Positions 56,547-64,000 of a stretch of DNA of 64,000 nucleotides are shown here, in pieces (the first letter of the stretch is position 1; each line of letters opens with the position of its first letter). The DNA lies in NCBI RefSeq assembly GCF_030845995.1, contig NZ_CP132719.1:62001-126000 (forward strand). Direction: 5' to 3'. This stretch comes from Geothrix sp. 21YS21S-4. GTDB lineage: Bacteria; Acidobacteriota; Holophagae; Holophagales; Holophagaceae. The notes beneath the pieces are model-generated. The model searched no databases. It saw only the letters and a program-made list of their open reading frames with translations, and was not told the DNA's origin. The position numbers were made by a program, and so were the translations under genes.

Positions 56547-59108
56547 TCAGGGGCGCACGATCACGCTGAGGGTCCCCACAGTACGCTGCTTCATCGGGCC
56601 GTCCAAGGGGCGGTGGATCCCCAGGGTGAACCGCAGGTTGCCCGCGACCCGGCGGATCAGGTCCGCGGGAAGGCCCAGGCGGCGGCTGTCCAGCTCCAGG
56701 CCCACCACCCGCGTCGCCGCCGGGCGGGGCGTTCCGCCGTCCCACACGGCGGTGTGCTCCACATAGGCGGCGAAGAGACCCAGTTCGGCCTCGCCCCGCA
56801 GGCGGACCAGCCGATCGCCGAGGGCCGTGTAGGCCGGGAGCGCCGCCTGGCCCACGCGGTTGGCGTCCAGGGCTTCGGGCACCAGGGACGTGGGCAGGCC
56901 GCCGAGATGGAAGCGGTCGAGGCTCGTGGGGTCGCCTTCGACGCGGCCACCCTCCATCCGAACCCGAAGGGGGACGGCGGGGTTGATCCAACCGAGGGTG
57001 AGGGCCGCGCGGCCCAGGCTCCAGGAGCGACCGTCGGTGGTGCCGCTCCCGCCCCGGAAGCCCAGGCCCAGGGCGAAGGCCTGGTCGCCGAGGCCCCAGT
57101 GCTCGCCCCAGCCGGCTTCCAGTCCGCCGAAGGCGCGGTTTCGGATCTCGCCGCCTTCCGTGGCCTCCACCCGCTCGACGGCGGCGAAGGGGCGCAGCCG
57201 CGCCTGGGGACGGCCTTCGGCTTCCCAGGTGAAGGCCAGTTCCCCGCCGCGCCGCTCGCGGTCGAAGCCGGCCACCGGGGCGAACTCCTGGCGGGACGGC
57301 CGCTCCAGCGAGGAGAAGACCTGGAGCGACGGCGCCCACCGCCAGCCGCGCCAGGCCGCGCCAAGCTGGGCGCCCCGGGGGCCCGCCCCGTCGCCGAAGC
57401 CCGCCAGGGCCTGCCAGTTCAGGCGGCCCAGGATGTCGTTGCCGCCGGCGCCCAGCTGGAACGCGGTTCCCGACGGCGACAACCCATAGCCCGCGACGGC
57501 GAAGGTGTCGTGGGTCTCGGCCACGCGGTAGGGATGGGGCTCCGTCGGCACTGGCGGAGGGAGGGCGGGCGGCGCGTCGGCGGGAGGGAGCACCTGCCGC
57601 GTCAAGGGCAGGGTGGGATCGGCGGGCGGGGCCGCGGCTTCCAGGGGCGGCAGCGTGGCGTCCAGCCGCCGGATCTCCACGCCGGACGCGGCGAGCCGCG
57701 TGAAGTAGATCCACTTTCCGTCCGGCGTGGCCACGGGATTCCACGCCGCGGCCAGGGTCCGGGTCAGCGGGCGCCCTTGGGCGTCCACCACGTTCCAGAT
57801 TCCGCCCATCTCTTTCCAGCTAGGTCCGCCGGAGGCCGCGGGCGGCGCCTGGTATTCGCCGGATCGCAGCCCCCGACCCAGGGACCAGCGGTAGGGATGG
57901 GGTTCCAGCACGCCTTCGCCATTGGGCAGGGGCAACTGGAATCCCACCTCGCGGGGGCCGATCCACACGGGGTTCCGGGGCAGCGCGCCGTGGACCCGGG
58001 GCAGCCGCCGGGCCGGAGGGAGCACCGGCACCTGCGGCGCCCGGTCCGGCGGCTCGCCGGGGAACGCGCGGGCGGCGGGGACGGGCGCCGTCAGGTCCCA
58101 CACGTACAGGCCCGGCCACTTGCGGTCCAGGACGCGGGCCAGGAGCTGGGTTCCGTCGGGGCTGAGGGACAGGCCGCTCACCCAGCCGTCCACGCGGGTG
58201 ACAACCTCGCCTTCCCGCAGGCCCTCCGCTTTGGCGCGCCGTTCCAGGTCGAGGGCGGCGTGGGTCAGTTCGGCGCAGAACCGCTGGTAGCCGTCGCGGG
58301 GCGCGTATCCGAAGGTGGCGATGAAGGCCGCGTCGAAATCCCGGCTGCCCGCAAGGCGCGTCCACAGCGTGCGGAAGATCGCCGGATCGCCGGCATTCGT
58401 CTCCAGCCACGCCAGGAAGGCGCTGCCCGCGAGATAGGCCTGGTTACCGGCGAGGAAGCCGCGGGTGCTGTTCAGCGATTCGTAGGGGGTCAGCTTCCCT
58501 TCGAGCGCCCACTGGCGCAGGACCGCGGCCCGGAAGGCGCTGTGGGGACGCCCGCTCCCCGTGAGTTGGCCCTCCAGCAGGGTGGCGTAGCCCTCCTTCA
58601 CCCAGCGGGGCGTCTTCTCGGCCACGGGACCCAGGGCCGCCGTCCAGCGCTGCCAGAGGGTGGGCTTTCGCGCGGGCCGCAGCAGGTGGTGCATGTGGCC
58701 GAGCTCGTGGGCGATCAGCAGCTCGGCCCAGCCCCGGTGGTGGGCCAGTTCCGAGTCCGGCTCGGGCTCCGTCCGCCACAGGACGACCTGGGGCCGCTGG
58801 AGGAAGGGGATCGCCATGCCGTTGGATTCCATCCGCGGATCCAGGATCAGGACGTCGATGGGCCCCGGATGGACGTAGCCCACCAGCTCCAGGTAGCGGG
58901 CGTGCAGCCCCTCCACGCGGCCGGCCATGTCGCGTCCGAACGGTTCGAAGGCCCGGGGGCAGTGGATCCGGTAGTGGGCCGTGGTGAAGGTGATCCACGG
59001 CGCGTCGGGGGCCTGGGTCCGCGGAGACGCTTCCAAGCGAGGCGCCAGCGGGAGCGCCACGAGGGCCAGGGCCAGCGCGAAGAGCCGGGAACGCGTGCAG
59101 GAGGGCAT
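56547..59108 (-). CDS. secreted metallopeptidase-propeller-outer-membrane-barrel fusion
   Basis: 853 residues with signal peptide (about 1-27). Residues about 35-290 form a gluzincin-like zinc peptidase: HELGH at 134-138 with a third ligand Glu172 in WVKEGYATLLEG. A propeller-like region follows (about 305-510; RVDGWVSGLSLSPDGTQLLARV and WNPVATPDGKWIYFTRL are WD/TolB-type strands). The last about 310 residues are strand-rich with GGL/GGS turns and end in IVRP, resembling an outer-membrane barrel of the BamA C-terminal (surface antigen) kind. It may be an anchored surface protease. No similar whole-length arrangement is known to me. Overlaps nothing; 21 nt to the metallophosphoesterase. Confidence 0.75.
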   Translation of the reverse strand: MPSCTRSRLFALALALVALPLAPRLEASPRTQAPDAPWITFTTAHYRIHCPRAFEPFGRDMAGRVEGLHARYLELVGYVHPGPIDVLILDPRMESNGMAIPFLQRPQVVLWRTEPEPDSELAHHRGWAELLIAHELGHMHHLLRPARKPTLWQRWTAALGPVAEKTPRWVKEGYATLLEGQLTGSGRPHSAFRAAVLRQWALEGKLTPYESLNSTRGFLAGNQAYLAGSAFLAWLETNAGDPAIFRTLWTRLAGSRDFDAAFIATFGYAPRDGYQRFCAELTHAALDLERRAKAEGLREGEVVTRVDGWVSGLSLSPDGTQLLARVLDRKWPGLYVWDLTAPVPAARAFPGEPPDRAPQVPVLPPARRLPRVHGALPRNPVWIGPREVGFQLPLPNGEGVLEPHPYRWSLGRGLRSGEYQAPPAASGGPSWKEMGGIWNVVDAQGRPLTRTLAAAWNPVATPDGKWIYFTRLAASGVEIRRLDATLPPLEAAAPPADPTLPLTRQVLPPADAPPALPPPVPTEPHPYRVAETHDTFAVAGYGLSPSGTAFQLGAGGNDILGRLNWQALAGFGDGAGPRGAQLGAAWRGWRWAPSLQVFSSLERPSRQEFAPVAGFDRERRGGELAFTWEAEGRPQARLRPFAAVERVEATEGGEIRNRAFGGLEAGWGEHWGLGDQAFALGLGFRGGSGTTDGRSWSLGRAALTLGWINPAVPLRVRMEGGRVEGDPTSLDRFHLGGLPTSLVPEALDANRVGQAALPAYTALGDRLVRLRGEAELGLFAAYVEHTAVWDGGTPRPAATRVVGLELDSRRLGLPADLIRRVAGNLRFTLGIHRPLDGPMKQRTVGTLSVIVRP

Positions 59109-59195
59109 GCCCCAGTGTGGCTTCGGGCCTGGCGGAGACCGGGGTGATGGGAGTCACGTCCGCGAGTCCTTCAAAAAAAGGCCTTGCCAGGCGGG

Positions 59196-60158
59196 TTGAG
59201 AAAGCTGAGACTCATTCTCATGTTGCTGTGTCCCCCTCCCGCCCTCGAAGCGTCGGCCGTTGCCGTCGCTCCGAGTCCGGTGCCCGCCCTTGACCGGACG
59301 GTGCTGTCGATGGGGACGGAGCTGCGTGTGCGCCTGGAAGGTCCCGGCGATCTGCTTCGGAAATCCGAGGCCGCCTTGGCCGAAGCCGCCCGCCTCGAAG
59401 CCGCGTGTTCGACCTGGAATCCCGCCTCCGCCTGGAGCCGCTTGAATGCCGCCGGGGGGCGGCCGGTGGCCCTGGACGCGGAATGGCTGGCCCTCCTCGC
59501 CGACATGAAGGCCTGGAGCGCGAAGACCGGAGGCGCGTTCGATCCGGCCCTGTTCCCCCTCATCCAGGCATGGGGCCTGCGCGAGGGCGGACGGACGCCG
59601 GAGCCCGCCGTCCTCGCCGAAGCTCGGCGGGCGGCGGGAGCCAAATGGCTGGAGCTGGACCCGCGGGCCGGCACAGCGCGATTTGTCCATCCCGCGGCTG
59701 GCGTGGAGGAGGGGGGCTTCCTCAAGGGCTATGCCCTGGACCGCATGCGTTCGGCTGCGGGCGCCGCCGTGGGTTTTTTGGACTTCGGGGGCCAGCTGCT
59801 GGCCTGGGGAAAGGCGGCACCCGTCTCCGTCGCCGATCCCCAGAACCGGCAGCGCCCCCGTCTTTGGTTCACGCTTGAGGACGCTTCCCTCTCGGGAAGC
59901 GGTACCTCCGAGCGGGGACGGCACATCCTGGATCCCAGGACGGGCGAACCCTGTCCCGCCTGGGGAAGCACCGCCGTGGTGACCTCCGACGCCCTGGTGG
60001 CGGATGTGCTGTCCACTGCCCTCTACGTGCTGGGTCCCGACGCGGGCCTGGCCTGGGCCGAGCGCCACGGGACGGCCGCGGCCTTCTTCCTGAACGACGG
60101 CACCATCCGAATGTCCGGGGCGTTCCGGGCCCTCCGCCCGACCGTCGAGCCCCGGTAG
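59196..60158 (+). CDS. apbE: ApbE-type FAD:protein FMN transferase
   Basis: 320 residues from TTG 59196, chosen because it gives a full signal peptide (MRKLRLILMLLCPPPALEASA); ATG 59220 would give a shorter one. The family attaches FMN to Thr of electron-transfer proteins such as RnfG/NqrC. SMGTELRVRL, VEEGGFLKGYALDR, FLDFGGQLLAWG and STAVVTSDALVADVLSTALYVLG are signatures (including the Asp that binds Mg). A Fur-box-like site covers the start. It is followed after 94 nt by a small cytochrome b-like membrane gene, suggesting a role in an iron-related respiratory system. Confidence 0.88.
   Translation: MRKLRLILMLLCPPPALEASAVAVAPSPVPALDRTVLSMGTELRVRLEGPGDLLRKSEAALAEAARLEAACSTWNPASAWSRLNAAGGRPVALDAEWLALLADMKAWSAKTGGAFDPALFPLIQAWGLREGGRTPEPAVLAEARRAAGAKWLELDPRAGTARFVHPAAGVEEGGFLKGYALDRMRSAAGAAVGFLDFGGQLLAWGKAAPVSVADPQNRQRPRLWFTLEDASLSGSGTSERGRHILDPRTGEPCPAWGSTAVVTSDALVADVLSTALYVLGPDAGLAWAERHGTAAAFFLNDGTIRMSGAFRALRPTVEPR
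59206..59220 (+). promoter_or_regulatory. Fur-box-like palindrome across the apbE start
   Basis: TGAGACTCATTCTCA differs at one position from the perfect inverted repeat TGAGAATCATTCTCA seen in Fur operators of many proteobacteria and Geobacter. It covers the ATG at 59220 and lies just inside the reading frame if translation begins at TTG 59196. Bound Fur would block transcription from a promoter just upstream. Confidence 0.5.
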
Positions 60159-60252
60159 GGATCGCGAGGATCCGCGGTTGCCGGCCCCGCTTGCCGGAGG
60201 GCGGCGGGGGATGCGATCGTGGCCTTCCGTCCCTTCTTTTCGGAAGCCCGCC

Positions 60253-60741
60253 ATGCCTCCCGTTGCGACCCGCCCCTTGCACCGCCGGTCCGGGCTCGTT
60301 CGAGACCGCGGGATGGGTCCCGCGGAGCGCTGGAGCTTTCACGCCGCGGCCCTCGCGACCGCGGGCAGCGGCTTGGCGAACGGCCTACTGCGCTGGTTCG
60401 GCGAGCGGGTGGGGCCCTTCGGTCCCGAGGCGCACCCCTGGCTTCCCTTCGTCCAGCGCGCACACGTCCTTGCCGCGCCGTTCCTGCTCTTCGCCCTGGG
60501 CGCCGCGGTCCGCGGGCACCTGCGGGTGCGCCTGAAGAAGGGGTCCGAAGGCCGCCGGACGGGCCTGTCGGCGGCCTTCCTCATCGCCCCCATGGCGCTT
60601 TCGGGCTACGCCGCGCAGGTGGCCGTGGATCCCGGTTGGCGGACGGGCCTGGGCTGGGCGCACGGGGCCTCCGCCGGGCTCTTCCTCCTGGCCTACTTGG
60701 GCCACCTCGCCGGCCATCTCCGGCGCGCGAGAGGAAACTGA
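60253..60741 (+). CDS. small cytochrome-b561-like membrane protein
   Basis: 162 residues with four hydrophobic helices. Histidines are placed near helix ends: RWSFHAAALATAG, FVQRAHVLAAPFLLF, AVRGHLRVRL, LGWAHGASAGLF and LGHLAGHL, the bis-His pattern of DUF4405/b561-type haem proteins. It follows apbE on the same strand and precedes mutL by 3 nt. It may pass electrons across the membrane to an FMN-bearing partner, but that partner is not in the window. Confidence 0.65.
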   Translation: MPPVATRPLHRRSGLVRDRGMGPAERWSFHAAALATAGSGLANGLLRWFGERVGPFGPEAHPWLPFVQRAHVLAAPFLLFALGAAVRGHLRVRLKKGSEGRRTGLSAAFLIAPMALSGYAAQVAVDPGWRTGLGWAHGASAGLFLLAYLGHLAGHLRRARGN

Positions 60742-60744
60742 GCC

Positions 60745-62523
60745 ATGGCGAAGATCCGGATCCTGTCCGACCAGGTGGCCAACCAGATCGCCGCGGGCGA
60801 AGTGGTGGAGCGGCCCGCGTCCGTGCTGAAGGAGCTGGTGGAGAATGCGCTGGACGCCGGCGCTCGCCGGGTCGAGGTGGCCTGGGAAGAGGGCGGCAAG
60901 CGGCTGCTGGAAGTGGCGGACGACGGTTCGGGCATGGCCCGGGATGACCTCTACTTGGCCCTGGAGCGCCACGCCACCAGCAAGGTCCGGACGGCCGACG
61001 ACCTGGGCCGGCTCGCCACCTTCGGCTTCCGGGGCGAAGCGCTGCCCAGCATCGCCAGCGTCACCCGGTTCGAGCTGACCAGCGCCGAATCCGATGGCGC
61101 GGGCCACCGCCTGCGCTCCGAGTTCGGGATCGTCAAGGAAGTGGTGCCCGCCCCGCGCAGCCGCGGGACCACCGTCACGGTGCGGGACCTCTTCGCCCAG
61201 CTGCCCGCCCGGAAGCGCTTCCTGAAGTCCACGGACACGGAGCACGCCCAGGTCTGGGGCGCCGTGGCGCGGCTGGCCCTCAGCTCGCCGGGCGTCCACT
61301 GGACCCTGCGGCCCGACCGCGGCGCGCCGCTGGTGCTGCCGCCCGTGGACGACGCCGGCCAGCGCTTGGCGCCGCTGCTCGGCGAGAAGTTGGGGCGCCT
61401 GGTACCCTTCGTGAACGGGGAACTCCCCTGGCGGATCCGGGGCTTCGTCTCCCCGCCGGACCTCAGCTTCCGCGATCGGAACCACCTCTACCTGTTCGTG
61501 AACGGCCGGGCCGTACGGGACCGCCTCCTATTGGCCGCCCTAGCCGAGGCCTGGTCAGGCACCTTCGCCAAGGGCTCATACCCGGCGGCCGTGCTGTTCC
61601 TTGAGCTGCCTCCCGAGGCGGTGGACGTGAACGTCCACCCCACCAAGGCGGAGGTCCGCTTCCGCGAGCCCCAGCGGATCTTCGCGTGGGTGCGCGCCGC
61701 GGCGGAAGAGGCCTGGTCCCAGCTTCGCGGCGGATTGGCCTCGGTATTGGAATTGCCGCCCAAGCCGGTGGACGCCGAGTTCGATCTGGATCCCTCCCGC
61801 CGCGCCGCCCCCCAGCATCCCCGCCTATGGGGCGAACCTTCCGCCGCCGGCGCCTATACGGCCCTGTCGGACGCCTTCGCCTCCCGTGCGGCGGAGCCGG
61901 CCTACGCCTACGACGCGCTGCCCCCGCAGGCTGCGGAGCCCGACGGCATCCGCTACCTGGGCGCCTTCCAGCGGACCTACCTGCTGGCGGAGATCGCCAC
62001 GGCCAGTGGTCCGGAGCTGTGGATCGTGGACCAGCACGTGGCCCACGAGCGCGTGCTGTACGAGCGTCTCTTCCTCCGCCGCCACGCTCCCGCGATCCAG
62101 CCGCTGATGCCGCCCCGCGTCGTGCAGGTGGGACCGGAAGCGCTCGCCCGGCTCGCGCCCTTCCTCGCGGAGCTGGAGGCGGCCGGTGTGGAGGCCGACC
62201 CCTTCGGCGGGGACGCCCTGGTGGTGCGGGGCCTCCCCGATTTCCTGGCCGATCGCGATCCCCAGGCCCTGCTGGAGGACCTCCTCGCCCGCCTGGAGCG
62301 GGAGGGGCGCGTGGATCTCGACGCCTTCCGCCGGGACCTGAACGCGGAGCTGGCCTGCCGCGCCGCGATCAAGAAGCATCACGCCCTGCCGCCGGAGCTG
62401 GCCCTGGGACTCATCCGGGACCTCCTCGCCTGCGAGGTCCCCAACACCTGCCCCCACGGCCGGCCCATCCTGAAAAAACTCACCCTGGAGGACCTGGAGC
62501 GGAGCTTCGGGCGGCGGCTGTAG
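60745..62523 (+). CDS. mutL: DNA mismatch repair protein MutL (endonuclease type)
   Basis: 592 residues. The N-terminal GHKL ATPase has NALDAGA, DDGSGM, ATFGFRGEALPSIASV and the Ser5-fold signature. The C-terminal domain carries DQHVAHERVLYE (the metal-binding DQHA-x2-E-x4-E motif), ACRAAIKKHHAL and CPHGRPI, so it is a nicking MutL of the kind found where MutH is absent. It matches partner MutS elsewhere. Confidence 0.95.
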   Translation: MAKIRILSDQVANQIAAGEVVERPASVLKELVENALDAGARRVEVAWEEGGKRLLEVADDGSGMARDDLYLALERHATSKVRTADDLGRLATFGFRGEALPSIASVTRFELTSAESDGAGHRLRSEFGIVKEVVPAPRSRGTTVTVRDLFAQLPARKRFLKSTDTEHAQVWGAVARLALSSPGVHWTLRPDRGAPLVLPPVDDAGQRLAPLLGEKLGRLVPFVNGELPWRIRGFVSPPDLSFRDRNHLYLFVNGRAVRDRLLLAALAEAWSGTFAKGSYPAAVLFLELPPEAVDVNVHPTKAEVRFREPQRIFAWVRAAAEEAWSQLRGGLASVLELPPKPVDAEFDLDPSRRAAPQHPRLWGEPSAAGAYTALSDAFASRAAEPAYAYDALPPQAAEPDGIRYLGAFQRTYLLAEIATASGPELWIVDQHVAHERVLYERLFLRRHAPAIQPLMPPRVVQVGPEALARLAPFLAELEAAGVEADPFGGDALVVRGLPDFLADRDPQALLEDLLARLEREGRVDLDAFRRDLNAELACRAAIKKHHALPPELALGLIRDLLACEVPNTCPHGRPILKKLTLEDLERSFGRRL

Positions 62524-62701
62524 CGACTCATACAAGAGGCGAGCACGACCCAAGTATTTTCTTTTCATCACCAAGAAAAGCTCTACCCACTGGGGATGTG
62601 GTTTCTTGGTGGCCTTCTCGACATCCGCTTTGCGGATGCGCGAGACGAAGGCGCATTTCGCGTCTTGGTGGTGATCCTTATCTTTTGAATGCAAAGGGGT
62701 A
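62524..62701. other. convergent intergenic stretch with three hairpins, lower GC
   Basis: Between the stops of mutL and the second sigma-54 activator. A perfect 10-bp stem CACCAAGAAA/TTTCTTGGTG (62569-62578 with 62602-62611) encloses 23 nt; next is the nested hairpin ATCCGC-TTT-GCGGAT flanked by TCTCG/CGAGA (about 62617-62646); then a weaker AGACG/CGTCT stem (62644-62664). The first may act as a bidirectional terminator. The lower GC and clustered hairpins suggest an inserted repeat; no protein is supported. Confidence 0.45.
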
Positions 62702-64000
62702 TCAGACGCCGGTGTCTTCGCCCCCCGCCGCCCGCTCGGCCACCAGATCCACCCCCAGCCGCTTGGCGGCGGCGTAGAGGGCGGGGCGGGCGAAGCCCAG
62801 GGTTTCGGCGGCCTCGGCCACGCGGAAGCGGGTGGCGCGGAGGGTGTCCAGGAGCAGGCGGCGCTGGAAGGCGCGGGTGGCGTCGTCCCAGGTGCGGGCC
62901 TGGAGAACGGGCATCTCCAATTCGGGAAAGTGGCGGGGCTTCAGCGTGTCGCCCTCGCAGCGCAGGACTGCGCGCTCCAGGGCGTGGAGCAGCTCCCGCA
63001 CGTTGCCCGGCCACGGGCGGCGGGCCAGGGCCTCCGGCAGTCCCGGCGCCAGCAGCGGGATGGGGCGGCGGGCGGATTGGGCGGCGCGGGGCAGGAGCCG
63101 CGGGACGAGGAAGGGGAATTCGTGGCGCCGAAGCGAAAGGGGCGGCAGGTCGAGCACCGCGCCCTGGAGGCGGAACAGCAGGTCCCGGCGGAACGCGCCC
63201 GCGGCGGCCAGGTCGTCCATGGGGCGGTGCGTGGCCGCGGCAAATCTCACGTCCACCTTCACGGCGTGATCGGAGCCCACCCGGCGGATCTCGCGCTCCT
63301 GCAGGACGCGGAGCAGCAGCGACTGGAGCCGTGGCGACAGGTCCGCCACTTCGTCCAGGAACAGGGTCCCGCCTCGGGCGGCCTCGATGGCCCCGCGCCG
63401 GTCCCGGTCGGCTCCGGTGAACGCGCCCTTCACGTGGCCGAACAGCTCGGATTCCAGCAGGCCCTCGGCGAAGGCGGAGCAGTTCACGGCCACCAGCGGA
63501 CCGGGGCGCCCCGAGCGGTGGTGGAGTTCGCGGACCGCCAGCTCCTTCCCGCTGCCCGTGGGGCCCAGGATCAGGACGGGCAGGTCCGACCCCGCGACGC
63601 GATCCAGCTCGCGCAGCACGCCGGCCATGGGCTCGCTGCCGTCCGTCAGGAGAAGTTCGCCTGCCACGGGGGGCTCCGGAGTCCGAGCGCCCCGCAGCCG
63701 CGCCACCCACGGGGCCAGCAGGAACGCCTCCGCGGGCGGTTCAGGCGGTGCGTCCGGTGGGTGCGCGAGGAGGATCGCGCCCACGGCCGCGCCTTCCCAC
63801 AGGAGGGGATGGCCCCGCCAGATCCAGCGCCCGTTGGCGAACGCGGCGAGGAAGCCCTCCTGGGCGAGGCGGCCGAGGGCGCCCTCCGGTGGCGCTTCCC
63901 CGCGCCCCAGGCTGCGGACGCGGCCTTCCTCCTCCCAGGCGATCCACGCCGGGGCGGCGCGCTGGGCCAGCCACGCGTCCAGCAGCGCCCGGGGCGCGGG
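62702..64000 (-). CDS. sigma-54-dependent transcriptional activator (partial, runs off right edge)
   Basis: 433 codons are open from 64000 to the stop at 62702; the start lies outside the window. The N-terminal part in view (about 100 residues, WLAQRAAPAWIAWEEEGR..., GRWIWRGHPLLWEGAAVGAILLAH) looks like a reduced GAF- or PAS-like sensor. The AAA+ domain has GPTGSGKELAVREL, ELFGHVKGAFTGA (canonical GAFTGA), GGTLFLDEVADL and WPGNVRELLHALERA. The C-terminal helix-turn-helix is RVAEAAETLGFARPALYAA. Target genes unknown. Its stop is about 180 nt from mutL's. Confidence 0.93.
   Translation of the reverse strand, partial: PAPRALLDAWLAQRAAPAWIAWEEEGRVRSLGRGEAPPEGALGRLAQEGFLAAFANGRWIWRGHPLLWEGAAVGAILLAHPPDAPPEPPAEAFLLAPWVARLRGARTPEPPVAGELLLTDGSEPMAGVLRELDRVAGSDLPVLILGPTGSGKELAVRELHHRSGRPGPLVAVNCSAFAEGLLESELFGHVKGAFTGADRDRRGAIEAARGGTLFLDEVADLSPRLQSLLLRVLQEREIRRVGSDHAVKVDVRFAAATHRPMDDLAAAGAFRRDLLFRLQGAVLDLPPLSLRRHEFPFLVPRLLPRAAQSARRPIPLLAPGLPEALARRPWPGNVRELLHALERAVLRCEGDTLKPRHFPELEMPVLQARTWDDATRAFQRRLLLDTLRATRFRVAEAAETLGFARPALYAAAKRLGVDLVAERAAGGEDTGV

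Overview
The window is GC-rich, densely packed bacterial chromosome with many 4-nt ATGA stop/start overlaps. No rRNA is present, so placement is an inference: the gene set suggests an anaerobic, motile, Gram-negative soil or sediment bacterium, most likely Acidobacteriota of the Holophaga/Geothrix type. Supporting signs are a 4-hydroxybutyrate/crotonyl-CoA cluster with its own electron-transfer flavoprotein, outer-membrane barrels, CsrA/FliW, sigma-54 activators and a FrzS-like protein.

Layout. 1-10401: a CocE-type hydrolase (cut by the left edge), agmatine-to-putrescine genes aguA-aguB, a secreted beta-propeller, a chemoreceptor, a degenerate PilZ/receiver protein, meaB, a zinc ribbon and a secreted protein. 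10420-12528: tRNA-Pro, a T-arm-bounded repeat, and an AT-rich foreign tract holding a secreted-protein gene broken by one in-frame TAG. 12529-12942: bacteriohemerythrin. 13336-24403: an eight-gene same-strand operon linking succinyl-CoA, succinate semialdehyde, 4-hydroxybutyrate, 4-hydroxybutyryl-CoA, crotonyl-CoA and butyryl-CoA, with membrane Fe-S oxidoreductase and EtfBA passing electrons to or from quinone. 24528-25222: EF-hand protein, two further T-arm-bounded repeats and tRNA-Arg. 25245-29150: nucleobase uptake (outer-membrane channel plus two permeases) with a 275-bp inverted-repeat element inserted at a stop codon. 29317-31296: remnant of an element integrated in tRNA-His, with a 43-bp duplicated tRNA 3' end, one intact cargo gene and two gene fragments.

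31404-40682: HtrA protease, FrzS-like coiled-coil protein, CorC-type protein, MurU- and AmgK-like enzymes of cell-wall sugar recycling with a serine hydrolase between them, two small envelope proteins and a sirtuin. 40688-44157: PafA-like phosphatase, outer-membrane barrel and a tandem pair of redoxins. 44278-49924: sigma-54 activator, PrmA, MurI, a sensor kinase and a CHAD protein. 49982-54625: UvrA, then an rnd-fliW-csrA-yjfB-like string. 54693-64000: Gdt1-type transporter, DCC thiol protein, metallophosphoesterase, a metallopeptidase/propeller/barrel fusion, ApbE with a Fur-box-like site over its start and a b-type cytochrome-like partner, MutL, and a second sigma-54 activator cut by the right edge.

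Most interesting: (i) short elements beside two tRNA genes that are bounded by inverted T-arm copies and share a 43-nt core whose hairpin stem covaries; (ii) the inverted-repeat element at azgA's stop codon; (iii) the tRNA-His element remnant; (iv) the amber-split gene; (v) two receiver-like proteins lacking the phospho-acceptor Asp. All identifications come from reading motifs by eye; no database search was possible.
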